Shown here: positions 32,613 to 43,931 of the stretch, piece by piece | Numbering within the stretch: position 1 is the first letter of the stretch | Layout: every line of letters starts with the position of its first letter | Assembly (NCBI GenBank): GCA_946406355.1 | Contig: CAMJKI010000009.1 | Span: forward strand, 1-49,650 | Length of the DNA stretch: 49,650 nt | Reading direction: 5' to 3' | From: an uncultured Bacteroidales bacterium | GTDB taxonomy: Bacteria > Bacteroidota > Bacteroidia > Bacteroidales > UBA932 | Notes under the pieces: generated by a model | Databases searched by the model: none | Told to the model about the DNA's origin: nothing | What the model saw: the letters and a program-made list of their open reading frames with translations, nothing else | Position numbers and translations under genes: made by a program

Positions 32613-34049
32613 ATGAAAAAGTTAACCTTCCTTCTTGCCGCCCTGCTTTGCGCGGCAACGCTTCAAGCCAAAATTACCCTGCCGCAGCAGATGGCCGACA
32701 ATATGGTGCTGCAGCAAAACGCCAAGGCCACGCTTTGGGGATGGGCCAATCCCGGTGAAACCGTTACCGTGGCCACTTCCTGGGGCGATGAAGTATACAC
32801 GGCCAAAGCCGGTGCCGACGGTGCCTGGAAAGTGGCTGTGGAAACCCCGCAGGGCAGTTACGAGGAACATATTGTAGAGATTGCCGCCGGGAAGGAGAAG
32901 GTGGAGTTTAAGCATGTGCTCATCGGCGAGGTATGGCTGGCCAGCGGGCAAAGCAACATGGAAATGCCCCTGCGCGGCTTTGACGGCTGCCCGGTAGAAG
33001 GCGCCCTGCAGGAAATTGCCACCGCCGGCCGTTACAAGGGTCGCATCCGCTTTGTGATGCTTCCCAAAACGGAAGCCTATGAGCCCCAGACCCTGATTGA
33101 TGCCAGCTGGAAGGAGAGCTGTGCCGATAATGCTGCCGAATTCAGCGCCGCCGCCTGGTTCTTTGCCAAGAACCTCACGGAAGTGCTGGATGTGCCGGTG
33201 GGCATTATCTGCAACGCATGGGGCGGCAGCGCCGTGGAAGGCTGGCTCCCGCGCGAGATTGTGAAGGATTACGCCGATGTGGTGTCGGATCCCGAGGAAG
33301 TGAAGAAGATCTGGAACCCCATGGCCCGGCCCACCATCATGTACTACGGCCAGTGGTGCCCTGTTCGCAATTACACCTATAAGGGCGTTATCTGGTACCA
33401 GGGCGAAAGCAATATCGGCCATCCCGACTATGCCCTGCGCATGGGTGCGCTCATCCAGCTGTGGCGAGAGGAGTCCGGTATAGCGGAACTGCCTGTGTAT
33501 CAGGTGGAAATTGCGCCTTACATCTCCGGTGGCGGCGTGGATGGCCTGGAATCGGCCCTTCTGCGTGAGCAGCAGCGGATTGCCGCCCGCGATGTGGAAA
33601 ACTGCTGGTGTGTAAGTACGGCGGACCTGATGTATCCTTACGAAGGAACCCAGATTCACCCGGCCCGGAAGAAGGAAGTAGGCGAGCGCCTTAGCTACAT
33701 GGCCCTGCATCACACTTACGGGAAGCATCAGTTCCCGGGTGTGGCTCCCAGCTATAAGTCGATGGAAATTAAAGACGGCGAGGCAGTGCTCACTTTCGAC
33801 CACGTGCGCGAGGCCGGCGGCTTCAACCGTTCCGAGGGCCTGGAAGGCTTTGAGATTTGCGGCGCCGACAAGGTGTGGCATCCGGCCGAAGTCAGGATAC
33901 AGCCCTTCTTCAACCGGGTAATCGTGAAGAGCGGGGAAGTGCCGGAACCGGTTGCCGTCCGCTACTGCTTCAAGAACTGGCAGCGCGGCAACCTGGCCGG
34001 TGCCAACGGCCTGGCCGTGGAACCTTTCCATACGGATGAAATAGAATAA
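32613..34049 (+). CDS. SASA-type carbohydrate O-acetylesterase (sialate O-acetylesterase family)
   Basis: A 478-residue secreted esterase of the SGNH fold, SASA family. Signal peptide MKKLTFLLAALLCAATLQA. Motifs: ASGQSNMEMP with catalytic Ser114 (block I), ICNAWGGSAVEGWLPREI (block II, Gly/Asn), GVIWYQGESNIG (block III) and GTQIHPARKKEVGERL carrying the catalytic His. N-terminal residues 25-105 form a beta-sandwich (NMVLQQNAKATLWGWANPGE). Members remove acetyl groups from sialic acids or from xylan; the hemicellulase genes nearby favour a plant acetyl-polysaccharide, by inference. The gene begins 9 bases after the regulator stop with no promoter, so it is likely in the same operon as the two-component pair. 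Confidence 0.9.
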   Translation: MKKLTFLLAALLCAATLQAKITLPQQMADNMVLQQNAKATLWGWANPGETVTVATSWGDEVYTAKAGADGAWKVAVETPQGSYEEHIVEIAAGKEKVEFKHVLIGEVWLASGQSNMEMPLRGFDGCPVEGALQEIATAGRYKGRIRFVMLPKTEAYEPQTLIDASWKESCADNAAEFSAAAWFFAKNLTEVLDVPVGIICNAWGGSAVEGWLPREIVKDYADVVSDPEEVKKIWNPMARPTIMYYGQWCPVRNYTYKGVIWYQGESNIGHPDYALRMGALIQLWREESGIAELPVYQVEIAPYISGGGVDGLESALLREQQRIAARDVENCWCVSTADLMYPYEGTQIHPARKKEVGERLSYMALHHTYGKHQFPGVAPSYKSMEIKDGEAVLTFDHVREAGGFNRSEGLEGFEICGADKVWHPAEVRIQPFFNRVIVKSGEVPEPVAVRYCFKNWQRGNLAGANGLAVEPFHTDEIE

Positions 34050-34060
34050 AAGAAATGTCT

Positions 34061-34088
34061 GCCTGCTGCCACGAGTGCGGTAGCAGGC
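34061..34088 (+). terminator. Hairpin after the SASA gene (possible weak terminator)
   Basis: GCCTGCTGCC (34061-34070) pairs with GGTAGCAGGC (34079-34088), one G-T pair. No T run follows (ACGTAAAAAAC), so it may act as a transcript stabiliser or partial stop rather than a true intrinsic terminator. It lies in the 56-base gap before the DUF1232 start. Confidence 0.4.
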
Positions 34089-34105
34089 ACGTAAAAAACA
34101 GGATC

Positions 34106-34501
34106 ATGTCCGATAAGAATCTTACCTCCAACGACCTTCCTCAGTACCAGGGGAATTATTCCGAACCGGAGTTTTGGGAAAAGCTCAAGAAGATTGCTTC
34201 CAAGGCCGGTGCCAAGCTTGTCTATTATGCCCTTGTGCTGTTTTATACCCTTACCGACGAGAACACGCCGGCCAGGTATAAAGCTGTCATAGCCGGTGCC
34301 TTGGGTTATATGATCCTGCCTATGGACCTGATTCCGGATTTCCTGCCTTTTGCCGGCCTGGCCGATGACTGGGCAGCCCTGATTGCGGCTGTGGCCTATG
34401 TGGCATCGGCCATTACTCCGGAAATCAAGGCCCGCGCCCGCGTAAAGCTAAGTCAGTGGTTCCCTCATGCCCAGGACGGTGATTTGGGAGATATAGTGTA
34501 A
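34106..34501 (+). CDS. DUF1232 small membrane protein
   Basis: A 131-residue protein with the DUF1232 signature: RYKAVIAGALGYMILPMDLIPDFLPFAGLADDWAAL, in which the conserved DLIPDF and DD are both present. Two hydrophobic stretches are likely (LVYYALVLFYTLT and the signature plus ALIAAVAYVASAI). The start at MSDKNLTS is chosen because upstream codons fall in the hairpin. The function of the family is unknown. It lies 22 bases upstream of mntP and may be cotranscribed with it. Confidence 0.88.
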   Translation: MSDKNLTSNDLPQYQGNYSEPEFWEKLKKIASKAGAKLVYYALVLFYTLTDENTPARYKAVIAGALGYMILPMDLIPDFLPFAGLADDWAALIAAVAYVASAITPEIKARARVKLSQWFPHAQDGDLGDIV

Positions 34502-34523
34502 AAGTGTTAACTTTACAATTGCT

Positions 34524-35102
34524 ATGATGAGTCTTTGGGAAATAATCCTGATAGCGGTGGCCCTGGCCATGGACTGCTTCACGGTTTCGGTGGTCAGCGG
34601 GGTCATTACCAGACAGAACCGGTGGGGGAAAGTGCTGCGCATGGCCTTCCTGTTCGGCTTTTTCCAGGCCCTTATGCCTTTTATCGGCTGGCTGGCCATT
34701 CATTATTTCCAGTCCAGCGTAGAGGCCTTCGACCATTGGATTGCCTTTGGCCTGCTGGCTTTCATCGGCATCAAGATGATTAAAGATGCCTTTTCCCCGG
34801 AAGATGAGCCGCACATGGATCCTACGCAGCTGCGCACCCAGTTGCTGCTGGCCCTGGCCACCAGCATAGATGCTCTGGCGGTGGGTATTTCCTTTTCCTG
34901 CACGGGTTACGATGCCATGGGACAGCTTTGGTTGCCGCTGGCGGTAATCGGCCTGGTTTCCTTTGTGTTCAGCGTGGCCGGGTATGGCCTGGGCGTTCGC
35001 TTCGGAGAGGTGATCACCCGGCGTTGGAAGCCGGAGCTGGTGGGGGGTATCATCCTCATCGGCATGGGCATCAAGATTCTGCTGGAACACCTGCTTGGAT
35101 AA
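34524..35102 (+). CDS. mntP: Putative manganese efflux pump MntP
   Basis: A 192-residue polytopic membrane protein of the MntP (YebN) family with six predicted segments. The two family repeats each carry the conserved Asp motif: AVALAMDCFTVSV near the N-terminus and ALATSIDALAVGISF in the middle. It also has FALGF-like glycine-rich helices and GGIILIGMGIKILLEHL at the C-terminus. The role is export of Mn2+. Two adjacent ATGs (34524 and 34527) are possible starts. TAACTTTA (34508-34515) is a one-mismatch -7. No yybP-ykoY Mn riboswitch fits in the 22-base leader. Confidence 0.9.
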   Translation: MMSLWEIILIAVALAMDCFTVSVVSGVITRQNRWGKVLRMAFLFGFFQALMPFIGWLAIHYFQSSVEAFDHWIAFGLLAFIGIKMIKDAFSPEDEPHMDPTQLRTQLLLALATSIDALAVGISFSCTGYDAMGQLWLPLAVIGLVSFVFSVAGYGLGVRFGEVITRRWKPELVGGIILIGMGIKILLEHLLG

Positions 35103-35121
35103 TTTTTATAACCGTATAATT

Positions 35122-36042
35122 ATGAAGAAACTGATGTTCACTGCAGCGGCTGTTTTTGCCGCTTTGTCCCTCCAGGCACAGCCTGCGGGCGGTTTTGGCG
35201 GATGGCAGATGCCCAAGATTGACGTGCACTGCTCGGAGAAGTTCGCCGACATAGACTATGCCGGCGACGACCAGGTGTATCACAAGCTGGATGTATATCT
35301 GCCCCAGGAAGAAAAGGCCTCCTATCCCGTTGTAATCCACATTTACGGCAGCGCCTGGTTCTCCAACAGTTCCAAGGGCATGGCCGACCTGGGCACCATC
35401 GTGAACGCCCTGCTGGATGCCGGTTACGCCGTGGTAACCCCCAACCACCGTTCCTCCCAGGACGCCAAATTCCCGGCCCAGATCCAGGATATCAAGGGCG
35501 TAGTGCGCTGGGTGCGTGCCAATGCGGAGAAGTATCACTTCGATACTTCCTTCGTGGCCACTTCCGGCTTCTCTTCCGGCGGTCATCTCTCTTCCCTCGC
35601 CGCTACCAGCGCCGATGTTCCGGAGCTGGAAGGCGAGGTGGGCGGTAATCTGGCCTTCTCCAGCCGCGTAGATGCGGCCTGTGACTGGTCGGGTCCCGTG
35701 GATCTTAATTACATGAGCTGCGGCACCCCCGAAGATACCTGGAACCATGGCCCCGAAGAGGCTGTGATGGGCTTTTCCTTCAAGGGCAACGAAGAGCGCT
35801 TCAAGGCCCTGAACGCCACAAATTATATCGACCCTTCTGATCCGCCGGTGATCATCTTCCATGGCACGGCCGACAATGTGGTTCCTCCCTGTGAGGCTCC
35901 TTATTTCTTCGGCCTGCTGCAGGAAGCCGGTGTAGAAAGCGAACTGCACATGATTGCGGGCGGCGGCCACGGCATGGGCATGTATGCTCCGGAAAACCTG
36001 GCCGTGATGGTACACTTCCTGAATAGCGTTCGCGCCAAATAA
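35122..36042 (+). CDS. Secreted alpha/beta-hydrolase esterase (BD-FAE-like)
   Basis: A 306-residue exported esterase. Signal peptide MKKLMFTAAAVFAALSLQA; the start at 35122 is chosen to give this signal, since upstream codons overlap mntP. Catalytic elements: VVIHIYGSAWFSN (oxyanion region), TSGFSSGGHLSSLA with Ser151, IIFHGTADNVVPP with the Asp, and AGGGHGMGM with the His. It resembles the alpha/beta-hydrolase_3 and bifunctional acetylxylan/feruloyl esterase group of gut Bacteroidetes. The substrate (acetyl or feruloyl groups on xylan) is inferred from context. It is the first gene of a tight run of five hydrolases, with 6 bases to the next. Confidence 0.85.
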   Translation: MKKLMFTAAAVFAALSLQAQPAGGFGGWQMPKIDVHCSEKFADIDYAGDDQVYHKLDVYLPQEEKASYPVVIHIYGSAWFSNSSKGMADLGTIVNALLDAGYAVVTPNHRSSQDAKFPAQIQDIKGVVRWVRANAEKYHFDTSFVATSGFSSGGHLSSLAATSADVPELEGEVGGNLAFSSRVDAACDWSGPVDLNYMSCGTPEDTWNHGPEEAVMGFSFKGNEERFKALNATNYIDPSDPPVIIFHGTADNVVPPCEAPYFFGLLQEAGVESELHMIAGGGHGMGMYAPENLAVMVHFLNSVRAK

Positions 36043-38309
<2,267 letters not shown>

Positions 38310-38316
38310 TTACCGT

Positions 38317-38348
38317 TTTCTCCCTGTGACTGGAATCACAGGGAGAAA
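38317..38348. terminator. Repeated hairpin, copy 1
   Basis: A perfect 13-bp stem (38317-38329 with 38336-38348) around CTGGAA. The 28-base core (38319-38346) occurs again without change at 42535-42562. It lies between copy B esterase and the carboxylesterase gene, both on the plus strand, so it may lower read-through inside the run. The T run is short. Confidence 0.65.
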
Positions 38349-38359
38349 CAATTAAAGCA

Positions 38360-39898
38360 ATGATTATGAGGCAATTACGTTTTGCTGTTATGCTGGCTGC
38401 TGCGCTGTTCGTTTGCGCCTGCGCCAAGCCGATCCCCGGTCAGGTGAAAGTGACTGGGGGAACCATCCAGGGTACAGTCCTGGAGCATGTTATCGTATAT
38501 AAGGGCATTCCGTTTGCCGCTCCGCCCGTGGGCGAGCTGCGCTGGAAGGCTCCCCAGCCCGTGGTGGCCTGGGAGGGCGTTTTGGAGTGCAATGAGTTTG
38601 GCCCCAACCCTATGCAGGGCAACGGGGAAGGCTGCAGCGAAGACTGCCTGTACTTGAATGTATGGACTCCGGCCAAGAGTCCGAAGGAGAAACTGCCGGT
38701 GATGGTGTGGATCTACGGCGGCGGTTTCGCCGGCGGCGCCACGTCCTATTACGACGGTGAGCTTCTCTCCCAGAAGGGCGTTATCCTGGTGAGCGTGGCC
38801 TACCGGGTAGGTAAGCTGGGCTTCCTGTCCCTGCCGGAATTGTCGGCCGAGAATGCTAACGGCGTCAGCGGCAACTACGGCTTGCTGGACCAGATTGCCG
38901 GCCTGCAGTGGGTGAAGGACAACATTGCCAAATTCGGCGGAGACCCCGGCAACGTGACCATCTTCGGCGAATCGGCCGGCGGTATTTCCGTGAGCATGCT
39001 GTGCGCCTCTCCGCTGGCCAAGGGTCTGTTCCAGCGGGCCATATCCCAGAGCGGCGGCTCCTTCGGCCCCACCAATCCCCAGTCTTATCCCGGCGAGAAC
39101 ATGCAGACGCTGGCCGTTGCGCAGGAGGCCAACAAGGCTTGGGCGCAGCGTGCTTTCGGCGAAGGCTATACGCTGGAGCAGCTGCGTGCGGCCGATGCCA
39201 AGGCTGTGATGGGCGGCTTCGGCGGTTCCGGCGGCTGGCCCGTGACGGACGGCTATGTGATTCCGGACGACCAGTACAAGCTCTATGAGGCAGGGAAGTA
39301 CAACGACGTGGACGTGCTCATCGGCTACAACTCCGACGAAGGCCTCAGCTTCGGCTTCTCCATGGGCGGCGGTAGCCATCAGGATCAGGTCCGTGCCCGT
39401 TATGAGGATTATGCCGATGCTCTTCTGGAGGCTTATCCCGTGGAGGCCGACGGCAAAGTGGGCAAGACGGCCCGTGATCTTACCCGTGACGCCGCCTTCG
39501 GCTGGCAGACCTGGGCCTGGGCCCGCCTGCAGGAGCAGACCGGCAAGGGAAAGGTTTGGCTGTACTACTTTGACCAGCATCCGGACTATCCGGAGGACAA
39601 CCCCCGCTTCGGCCAGGGTTCCCCGCACGGCCAGGACGTGGCCTATGTGTTCGGCAATCCGGAAGAGGCGCAGCCCACGGACATGGCGCTCTCCGGCTGG
39701 ATGATGTCTTACTGGACCAACTTTGCCAAGACGGGTGATCCCAATGGCGAAGGCCTGCCCGAATGGCCGCGTTTCCGCAACGATACCCCGCAGAGCATGG
39801 TGCTCACTGGCGATGGCTGCCATGCCGCTCCCGTTCCCTCCGAGGCGGCCCTGTGGGTTCTGGACAAATACTTCGCCTGGCGCCGCAGTCAGGAGTAG
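38360..39898 (+). CDS. Type-B carboxylesterase, putative lipoprotein
   Basis: A 512-residue carboxylesterase/cholinesterase-fold enzyme (COesterase family). N-terminus MIMRQLRFAVMLAAALFVCAC suggests a lipoprotein signal; the ATG two codons further on (38366) is an equally good start. Motifs: YKGIPFAAPPVGELRWKAPQ, EDCLYLNVWTP, MVWIYGGGFAGG (oxyanion), FGESAGGISV with Ser205, IGYNSDEGLSFG with the Glu, and GSPHGQDVAYVFG with the His. It hydrolyses carboxylic esters; the small size of the likely leaving group and the neighbours suggest sugar or phenolic esters, by inference. The stop is followed by the GH43 start after only 2 bases, so the two are in one operon. Confidence 0.93.
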   Translation: MIMRQLRFAVMLAAALFVCACAKPIPGQVKVTGGTIQGTVLEHVIVYKGIPFAAPPVGELRWKAPQPVVAWEGVLECNEFGPNPMQGNGEGCSEDCLYLNVWTPAKSPKEKLPVMVWIYGGGFAGGATSYYDGELLSQKGVILVSVAYRVGKLGFLSLPELSAENANGVSGNYGLLDQIAGLQWVKDNIAKFGGDPGNVTIFGESAGGISVSMLCASPLAKGLFQRAISQSGGSFGPTNPQSYPGENMQTLAVAQEANKAWAQRAFGEGYTLEQLRAADAKAVMGGFGGSGGWPVTDGYVIPDDQYKLYEAGKYNDVDVLIGYNSDEGLSFGFSMGGGSHQDQVRARYEDYADALLEAYPVEADGKVGKTARDLTRDAAFGWQTWAWARLQEQTGKGKVWLYYFDQHPDYPEDNPRFGQGSPHGQDVAYVFGNPEEAQPTDMALSGWMMSYWTNFAKTGDPNGEGLPEWPRFRNDTPQSMVLTGDGCHAAPVPSEAALWVLDKYFAWRRSQE

Positions 39899-39900
39899 CC

Positions 39901-42507
39901 ATGAGACGCGTTTTTACCATCGGCCTGACCCTGCTGGCCGTTCTGGCGCTGCGGGCCCAGAATCCGGTTATCGGCACTTCCTACACACCGGATCCGGCAC
40001 CTTACGTGCATGGGGATACGGTTTATCTCTTTGCCGACCATGATGAAGACGACGCCACGTACTTCAAAATGAAGGACTGGCTGTTGTACAGCACGCAGGA
40101 CATGGTGAACTGGACCTACCTGGGGGCGCCGGTTTCCACAGCCACCTTCCCCTGGGCCTTCCAGGGCGACCGCGCCTGGGCTTCCCAGGCCGTGGAGCAT
40201 AACGGGAAATGGTACTGGTACGTTTGTCTCACCGAGGCGGCTACCCGTGCCGACGCCCTGGCAGTTGCCGTGGCCGATAACCCACAGGGACCCTATGTGG
40301 ATGCCATCGGCGGGCCCCTGGCAACGGGATTCGCTTTCATCGACCCCACTGTTTTCATTGACGACGACGGCACCCCCTGGCTCTTCTGGGGCAACAAGGG
40401 TTGCTGGTACGGGCGACTCAACGAAGATATGATCTCTTTTGCCGACGGATACAAGGAAGTCCCCGGCTTCCACGACCCGGCCTGCTTCGGCCCGGAATCC
40501 ATGAAGCCGGACTGGAGCCAGGGAGGCAAAGAGGTTCTCATGGTGGGCTACGAGGAAGGTCCCTGGGTGAGCAAGCGGAACGGCCTCTACTACATGGTGT
40601 ATCCCGCCGGCGGCGTGCCGGAACACATGGCCTATTCCACCGCGCCGACCATCGACGGCCCCTGGACCTACCGCGGCCGCATCATGGACGAGGCACAGAA
40701 CAGCTTTACCATCCACGGCGGTTTTGTTACCTTCAAGGACCGGAATTACATGTTCTACCACAACGGCATGCTGCCCAACGGCGGCGGCTTCCACCGGGCC
40801 ACCTGCGTGGAGGAATTCTCCTTCAATGCCGACGGCACCATCCCCTTCATTCCCTTCACGGAAAAGGGCGTGGATCCCGTTGGAACGGTGAATCCGTACG
40901 TGATGGTGCAGGCCGAGACCATGGCCGAATCCTGGGGCCTCAAGACCGACCGTCTGCCGGGCGACCGCCACTGGGTAACGCATGTGCACAATGGCGACTG
41001 GCTCAAGGTGCGCAACGTGGACTTCGGCGATCAGCCGGCCGTTCTGGTGTCGCTGGAAATGCTCAATTTCAAGAACCCCGGCACGGTGGACTTCTATTTG
41101 GACGAGCTGGGCGGGCAGACCATTGCCTCTGTTCCCGTGAATGGGGAAAACATGCTGGTAAAAGCGCCTGTGAGCGCCCGGGCCAAGGGTTTGCACGACC
41201 TTTACCTGCTGTTCCGCGGCGGTGACGAAGAACTCTTCGACCTGGACTGGTGGGTGTTCAACAATCACCTGAACATGCCCATCATCCAAACCAAGTTCAC
41301 GGCCGATCCGGCCCCGATGGTGTATGACAGCACCGTTTATCTCTATACTACCCACGACGAAGACGGTGCCGAGGGCTTCCAGATGTACGACTGGCTGCTT
41401 TACACCAGCACCGACATGGTGAACTGGACCGACCACGGTGCAGTGGCCTCCCTGGCCGATTTCGAATGGTACGACGGCACCAACGGCGCCTGGGCCGAAT
41501 GCGTGGTGGAGCGGAACGGGAAGTTCTACATGTACTGTCCCATCCACGGCCATGGCATCGGCGTGCTGGTGGCCGACAGCCCTTTCGGCCCGTTCAAGGA
41601 CCCGCTGGGAGAACCGCTGGTTTGGCAGAAAGAGCATTGGTATGATATTGATCCATCGGTGTTTATCGACGATGACGGGCAGGCGTACATGTACTGGGGC
41701 AATCCCTATGTATATTGGGCCCGGCTGAACGAGGACATGATTTCTTTGGACGGTCCCATCCACCAGCTGAATTACAAGATTGAACACTATCAGGAAGGCC
41801 CCTGGTTCTATAAGCACGACGGCAAGTACTATCTGGCTTTTGCCTCCACCTGTTGCCCGGAGGGCATCGGTTATGCCATGGCCGATTCGCCCGTCGGCCC
41901 CTGGAAGTCCATGGGGCACATCATGGACCGCACCTGGCGTACCCGGGGCAACCATCCCGGCATTATCGACTACAAGGGGCAGTCCTACATCTTCGGCCTG
42001 AATTACGACCTCCATCACCTGGAAACCTTCCGGCACGCCGAGCAGCGCAGCGTTTCCGCCGCGCCCATGTACTACGAGGCCGACGGCTCCATCCGCAAGG
42101 TGCCGTACTGGCTGGACAACGTGCTGGAGCAGATAGAACCCTTCAACCCTTTCCGCCGCGTTCCGGCTGCCACCATGGCCTGGGGTTACGGCCTTAAGAC
42201 GCGGGAAGATGAGGGTGTTGTGCTCACCAACATCGATGCGGGGGAAAGCCTGCTGATCAAGGGTGTGGACTTTGGCGCCAAGGGTGCCCGGCAGTTCTCG
42301 GCCTCGGTTCTGGCCGATACCGCTGCCGGCATAGAGGTGCATCTGGACAGCCCCGACGGTCCGCTCTGCGGCACGCTGGACATCAAGCCCGGAAAGGGCT
42401 GGACCACCCGTAAGTGCAGCCTGAAGGGCGCGAAAGGCGTTCACGACCTGTATTTCGTGTTCATCGGCGGCGGCTTCGACTGGCGCTGGTGGCAGATGAA
42501 TCCTTAG
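39901..42507 (+). CDS. Double GH43 enzyme: GH43 - CBM6-like - GH43 - CBM6-like
   Basis: An 868-residue secreted protein (signal MRRVFTIGLTLLAVLALRA). It contains two five-bladed-propeller GH43 modules in tandem, each with a following beta-sandwich like CBM6. Module 1 (about 21-320): base Asp31 in YTPDPAPYV, Asp148 in FIDPTVFIDDDG, acid Glu219 in YEEGPWVS. Module 2 (about 460-735): Asp469 in TADPAPMVY, Asp584 in DIDPSVFIDDDG, Glu632 in YQEGPWFY. Both triads are complete. The sandwiches (about 335-450 and 750-868) have VQAETMAESWGLKTDR and AATMAWGYGLKTRED starts. GH43 removes arabinose or xylose; two modules may act on different linkages. The start at 39901 is fixed by the signal and the 2-base spacing. 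Confidence 0.9.
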   Translation: MRRVFTIGLTLLAVLALRAQNPVIGTSYTPDPAPYVHGDTVYLFADHDEDDATYFKMKDWLLYSTQDMVNWTYLGAPVSTATFPWAFQGDRAWASQAVEHNGKWYWYVCLTEAATRADALAVAVADNPQGPYVDAIGGPLATGFAFIDPTVFIDDDGTPWLFWGNKGCWYGRLNEDMISFADGYKEVPGFHDPACFGPESMKPDWSQGGKEVLMVGYEEGPWVSKRNGLYYMVYPAGGVPEHMAYSTAPTIDGPWTYRGRIMDEAQNSFTIHGGFVTFKDRNYMFYHNGMLPNGGGFHRATCVEEFSFNADGTIPFIPFTEKGVDPVGTVNPYVMVQAETMAESWGLKTDRLPGDRHWVTHVHNGDWLKVRNVDFGDQPAVLVSLEMLNFKNPGTVDFYLDELGGQTIASVPVNGENMLVKAPVSARAKGLHDLYLLFRGGDEELFDLDWWVFNNHLNMPIIQTKFTADPAPMVYDSTVYLYTTHDEDGAEGFQMYDWLLYTSTDMVNWTDHGAVASLADFEWYDGTNGAWAECVVERNGKFYMYCPIHGHGIGVLVADSPFGPFKDPLGEPLVWQKEHWYDIDPSVFIDDDGQAYMYWGNPYVYWARLNEDMISLDGPIHQLNYKIEHYQEGPWFYKHDGKYYLAFASTCCPEGIGYAMADSPVGPWKSMGHIMDRTWRTRGNHPGIIDYKGQSYIFGLNYDLHHLETFRHAEQRSVSAAPMYYEADGSIRKVPYWLDNVLEQIEPFNPFRRVPAATMAWGYGLKTREDEGVVLTNIDAGESLLIKGVDFGAKGARQFSASVLADTAAGIEVHLDSPDGPLCGTLDIKPGKGWTTRKCSLKGAKGVHDLYFVFIGGGFDWRWWQMNP

Positions 42508-42528
42508 TCCTCTGACAATCAGGTAGTT

Positions 42529-42570
42529 AAACAAATCTCCCTGTGACTGGAATCACAGGGAGATTTGTTT
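42529..42570. terminator. Repeated hairpin, copy 2: bidirectional terminator
   Basis: A perfect 18-bp stem (42529-42546 with 42553-42570) around CTGGAA, between the ends of the GH43 gene (plus) and the purine permease gene (minus). TTTGTTT on the right and AAACAAA on the left give T-rich tails in both directions. The core is identical to 38319-38346. Confidence 0.88.
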
Positions 42571-42587
42571 AATATGCTGTGAATCAG

Positions 42588-43919
42588 CTAGATGAAGATA
42601 TACTTACACACGAACAGTGCCGCCAGCACCCACATGGTGATGGAAATTTCCTTGAACTTGCCGGCAACAGCGTGGCAGAGAACGTAGGAGATAACGCCGA
42701 TGAGGATGCCGTCGCTGATACTGTAGGCAAGCGGCATCATGATGATGGTGAGGAAGGCGGGGATGGCCTTGCAGTAGTCTTCCCAGTGAATGCGTTTTAC
42801 GGAAGGCATCATCATCACACCCACAATGATAAGGGCAGGAGCCGTTGCGGCACCGGGAATGGCCAGGAACAGCGGGCTGAAGAACAGGGCCAGCGCGAAG
42901 CAGATGGCAATGGAGAAGGCCGTGAGGCCGGTACGGCCGCCTTCGCCCACGCCGGAAGCGCTTTCTACGTAAGTGGTAGTGGTGGAAGTACCCAGGCAGG
43001 CACCGCAAACGGTGGCGATGGAATCGGCCAGGAACATCTTTTCCATGTCGGGAATGTCGTCACGCCTGTTGCCTTCGGGAACCAGGCCGGCGCCCTGATG
43101 CACGCCGATGATGGTACCCATGGTGTCGAACATGTCGATGAACAGGAAGGTGAACACAACCACCAGCATGTCCAGAGACAGGATATTGTGCCATTCAAAC
43201 TGGCAGAAGATGGGACCAACGCTGTCCGGCAGGGCCACTATGCCGTTGAACTTTGTAATGGCTTCTCCCGTTGCGGGATCCTTGATAAACAGGCCGATGA
43301 CAGAGGTGATGAGGATACCCCAAAGCATGCCGCCGCGCACTTTGGCCATTACCAGGCCGGCCGTGATAAAGAGGCCGATCATGCCCAGCAGCGCCGTCCC
43401 TTCCGTGATTTTGCCCAGCCCCACCAGGGTGGAGTCGTTGTTCACGATGATTCCGGCGTTCTGCATGCCGATGAAGGCGATGAAGAGGCCGATACCCGCG
43501 CCGATGGCTTTCTTAAGCGTGCCGGGAATGGCATTCAGCAGCCAGGAACGCACCTTGGTAATGGTGAGGATGATGAAGATGATACCTTCCAGCAATACCG
43601 CTGTAAGGGCGAACTGCCAGCTGTAACCCATGCCCAGGCATACAGTAAACACAAAGAAAGCGTTGAGGCCCATGCCGGGAGCCAGGGCAAAAGGTTTTTT
43701 GGCATAGAGGGCCATCACTATCGTACCAATGAGGGCCGCCAGGGCCGTTGCAGTGAACACGGAGCCAGCGGGCATGCCGTCCAGGGCACTGAAAATGCTG
43801 GGATTCACGGCCAGGATATAGGCCATGGTAAGGAAGGTAGTGATACCGGCCAGAATCTCCGTGCGGACACTGTGCTTCTGGGAATCGAAGCCGAAAAGTT
43901 TTTCAAAGAAAGGTGTCAT
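42588..43919 (-). CDS. AzgA-type purine nucleobase permease
   Basis: A 443-residue polytopic permease of the NCS2 superfamily, AzgA-like group (adenine, guanine or hypoxanthine uptake with protons). The N-terminal stretch EILAGITTFLTMAYILAVNPSIF is diagnostic. Other seen motifs: APGMGLNAFF, DMFDTMGTIIGVHQGAG and GTSTTTTYVESASGVGEGGRTGL, which carry the conserved residues of transport. About 12-14 membrane segments. It is the last gene of a three-gene nucleobase operon and starts 12 bases after the outer-membrane channel gene. The exact purine cannot be told. Confidence 0.92.
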   Translation of the reverse strand: MTPFFEKLFGFDSQKHSVRTEILAGITTFLTMAYILAVNPSIFSALDGMPAGSVFTATALAALIGTIVMALYAKKPFALAPGMGLNAFFVFTVCLGMGYSWQFALTAVLLEGIIFIILTITKVRSWLLNAIPGTLKKAIGAGIGLFIAFIGMQNAGIIVNNDSTLVGLGKITEGTALLGMIGLFITAGLVMAKVRGGMLWGILITSVIGLFIKDPATGEAITKFNGIVALPDSVGPIFCQFEWHNILSLDMLVVVFTFLFIDMFDTMGTIIGVHQGAGLVPEGNRRDDIPDMEKMFLADSIATVCGACLGTSTTTTYVESASGVGEGGRTGLTAFSIAICFALALFFSPLFLAIPGAATAPALIIVGVMMMPSVKRIHWEDYCKAIPAFLTIIMMPLAYSISDGILIGVISYVLCHAVAGKFKEISITMWVLAALFVCKYIFI

Positions 43920-43931
43920 GCCGATAATAAA

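Noticed and set aside
34502..34523. Manganese (yybP-ykoY) riboswitch before mntP
   Set aside because: The gap is only 22 bases, far too short for the aptamer.
39889..42534. 881-codon open frame on the minus strand
   Set aside because: Antisense to the double GH43 gene; no domains, and it would run through the bidirectional terminator.
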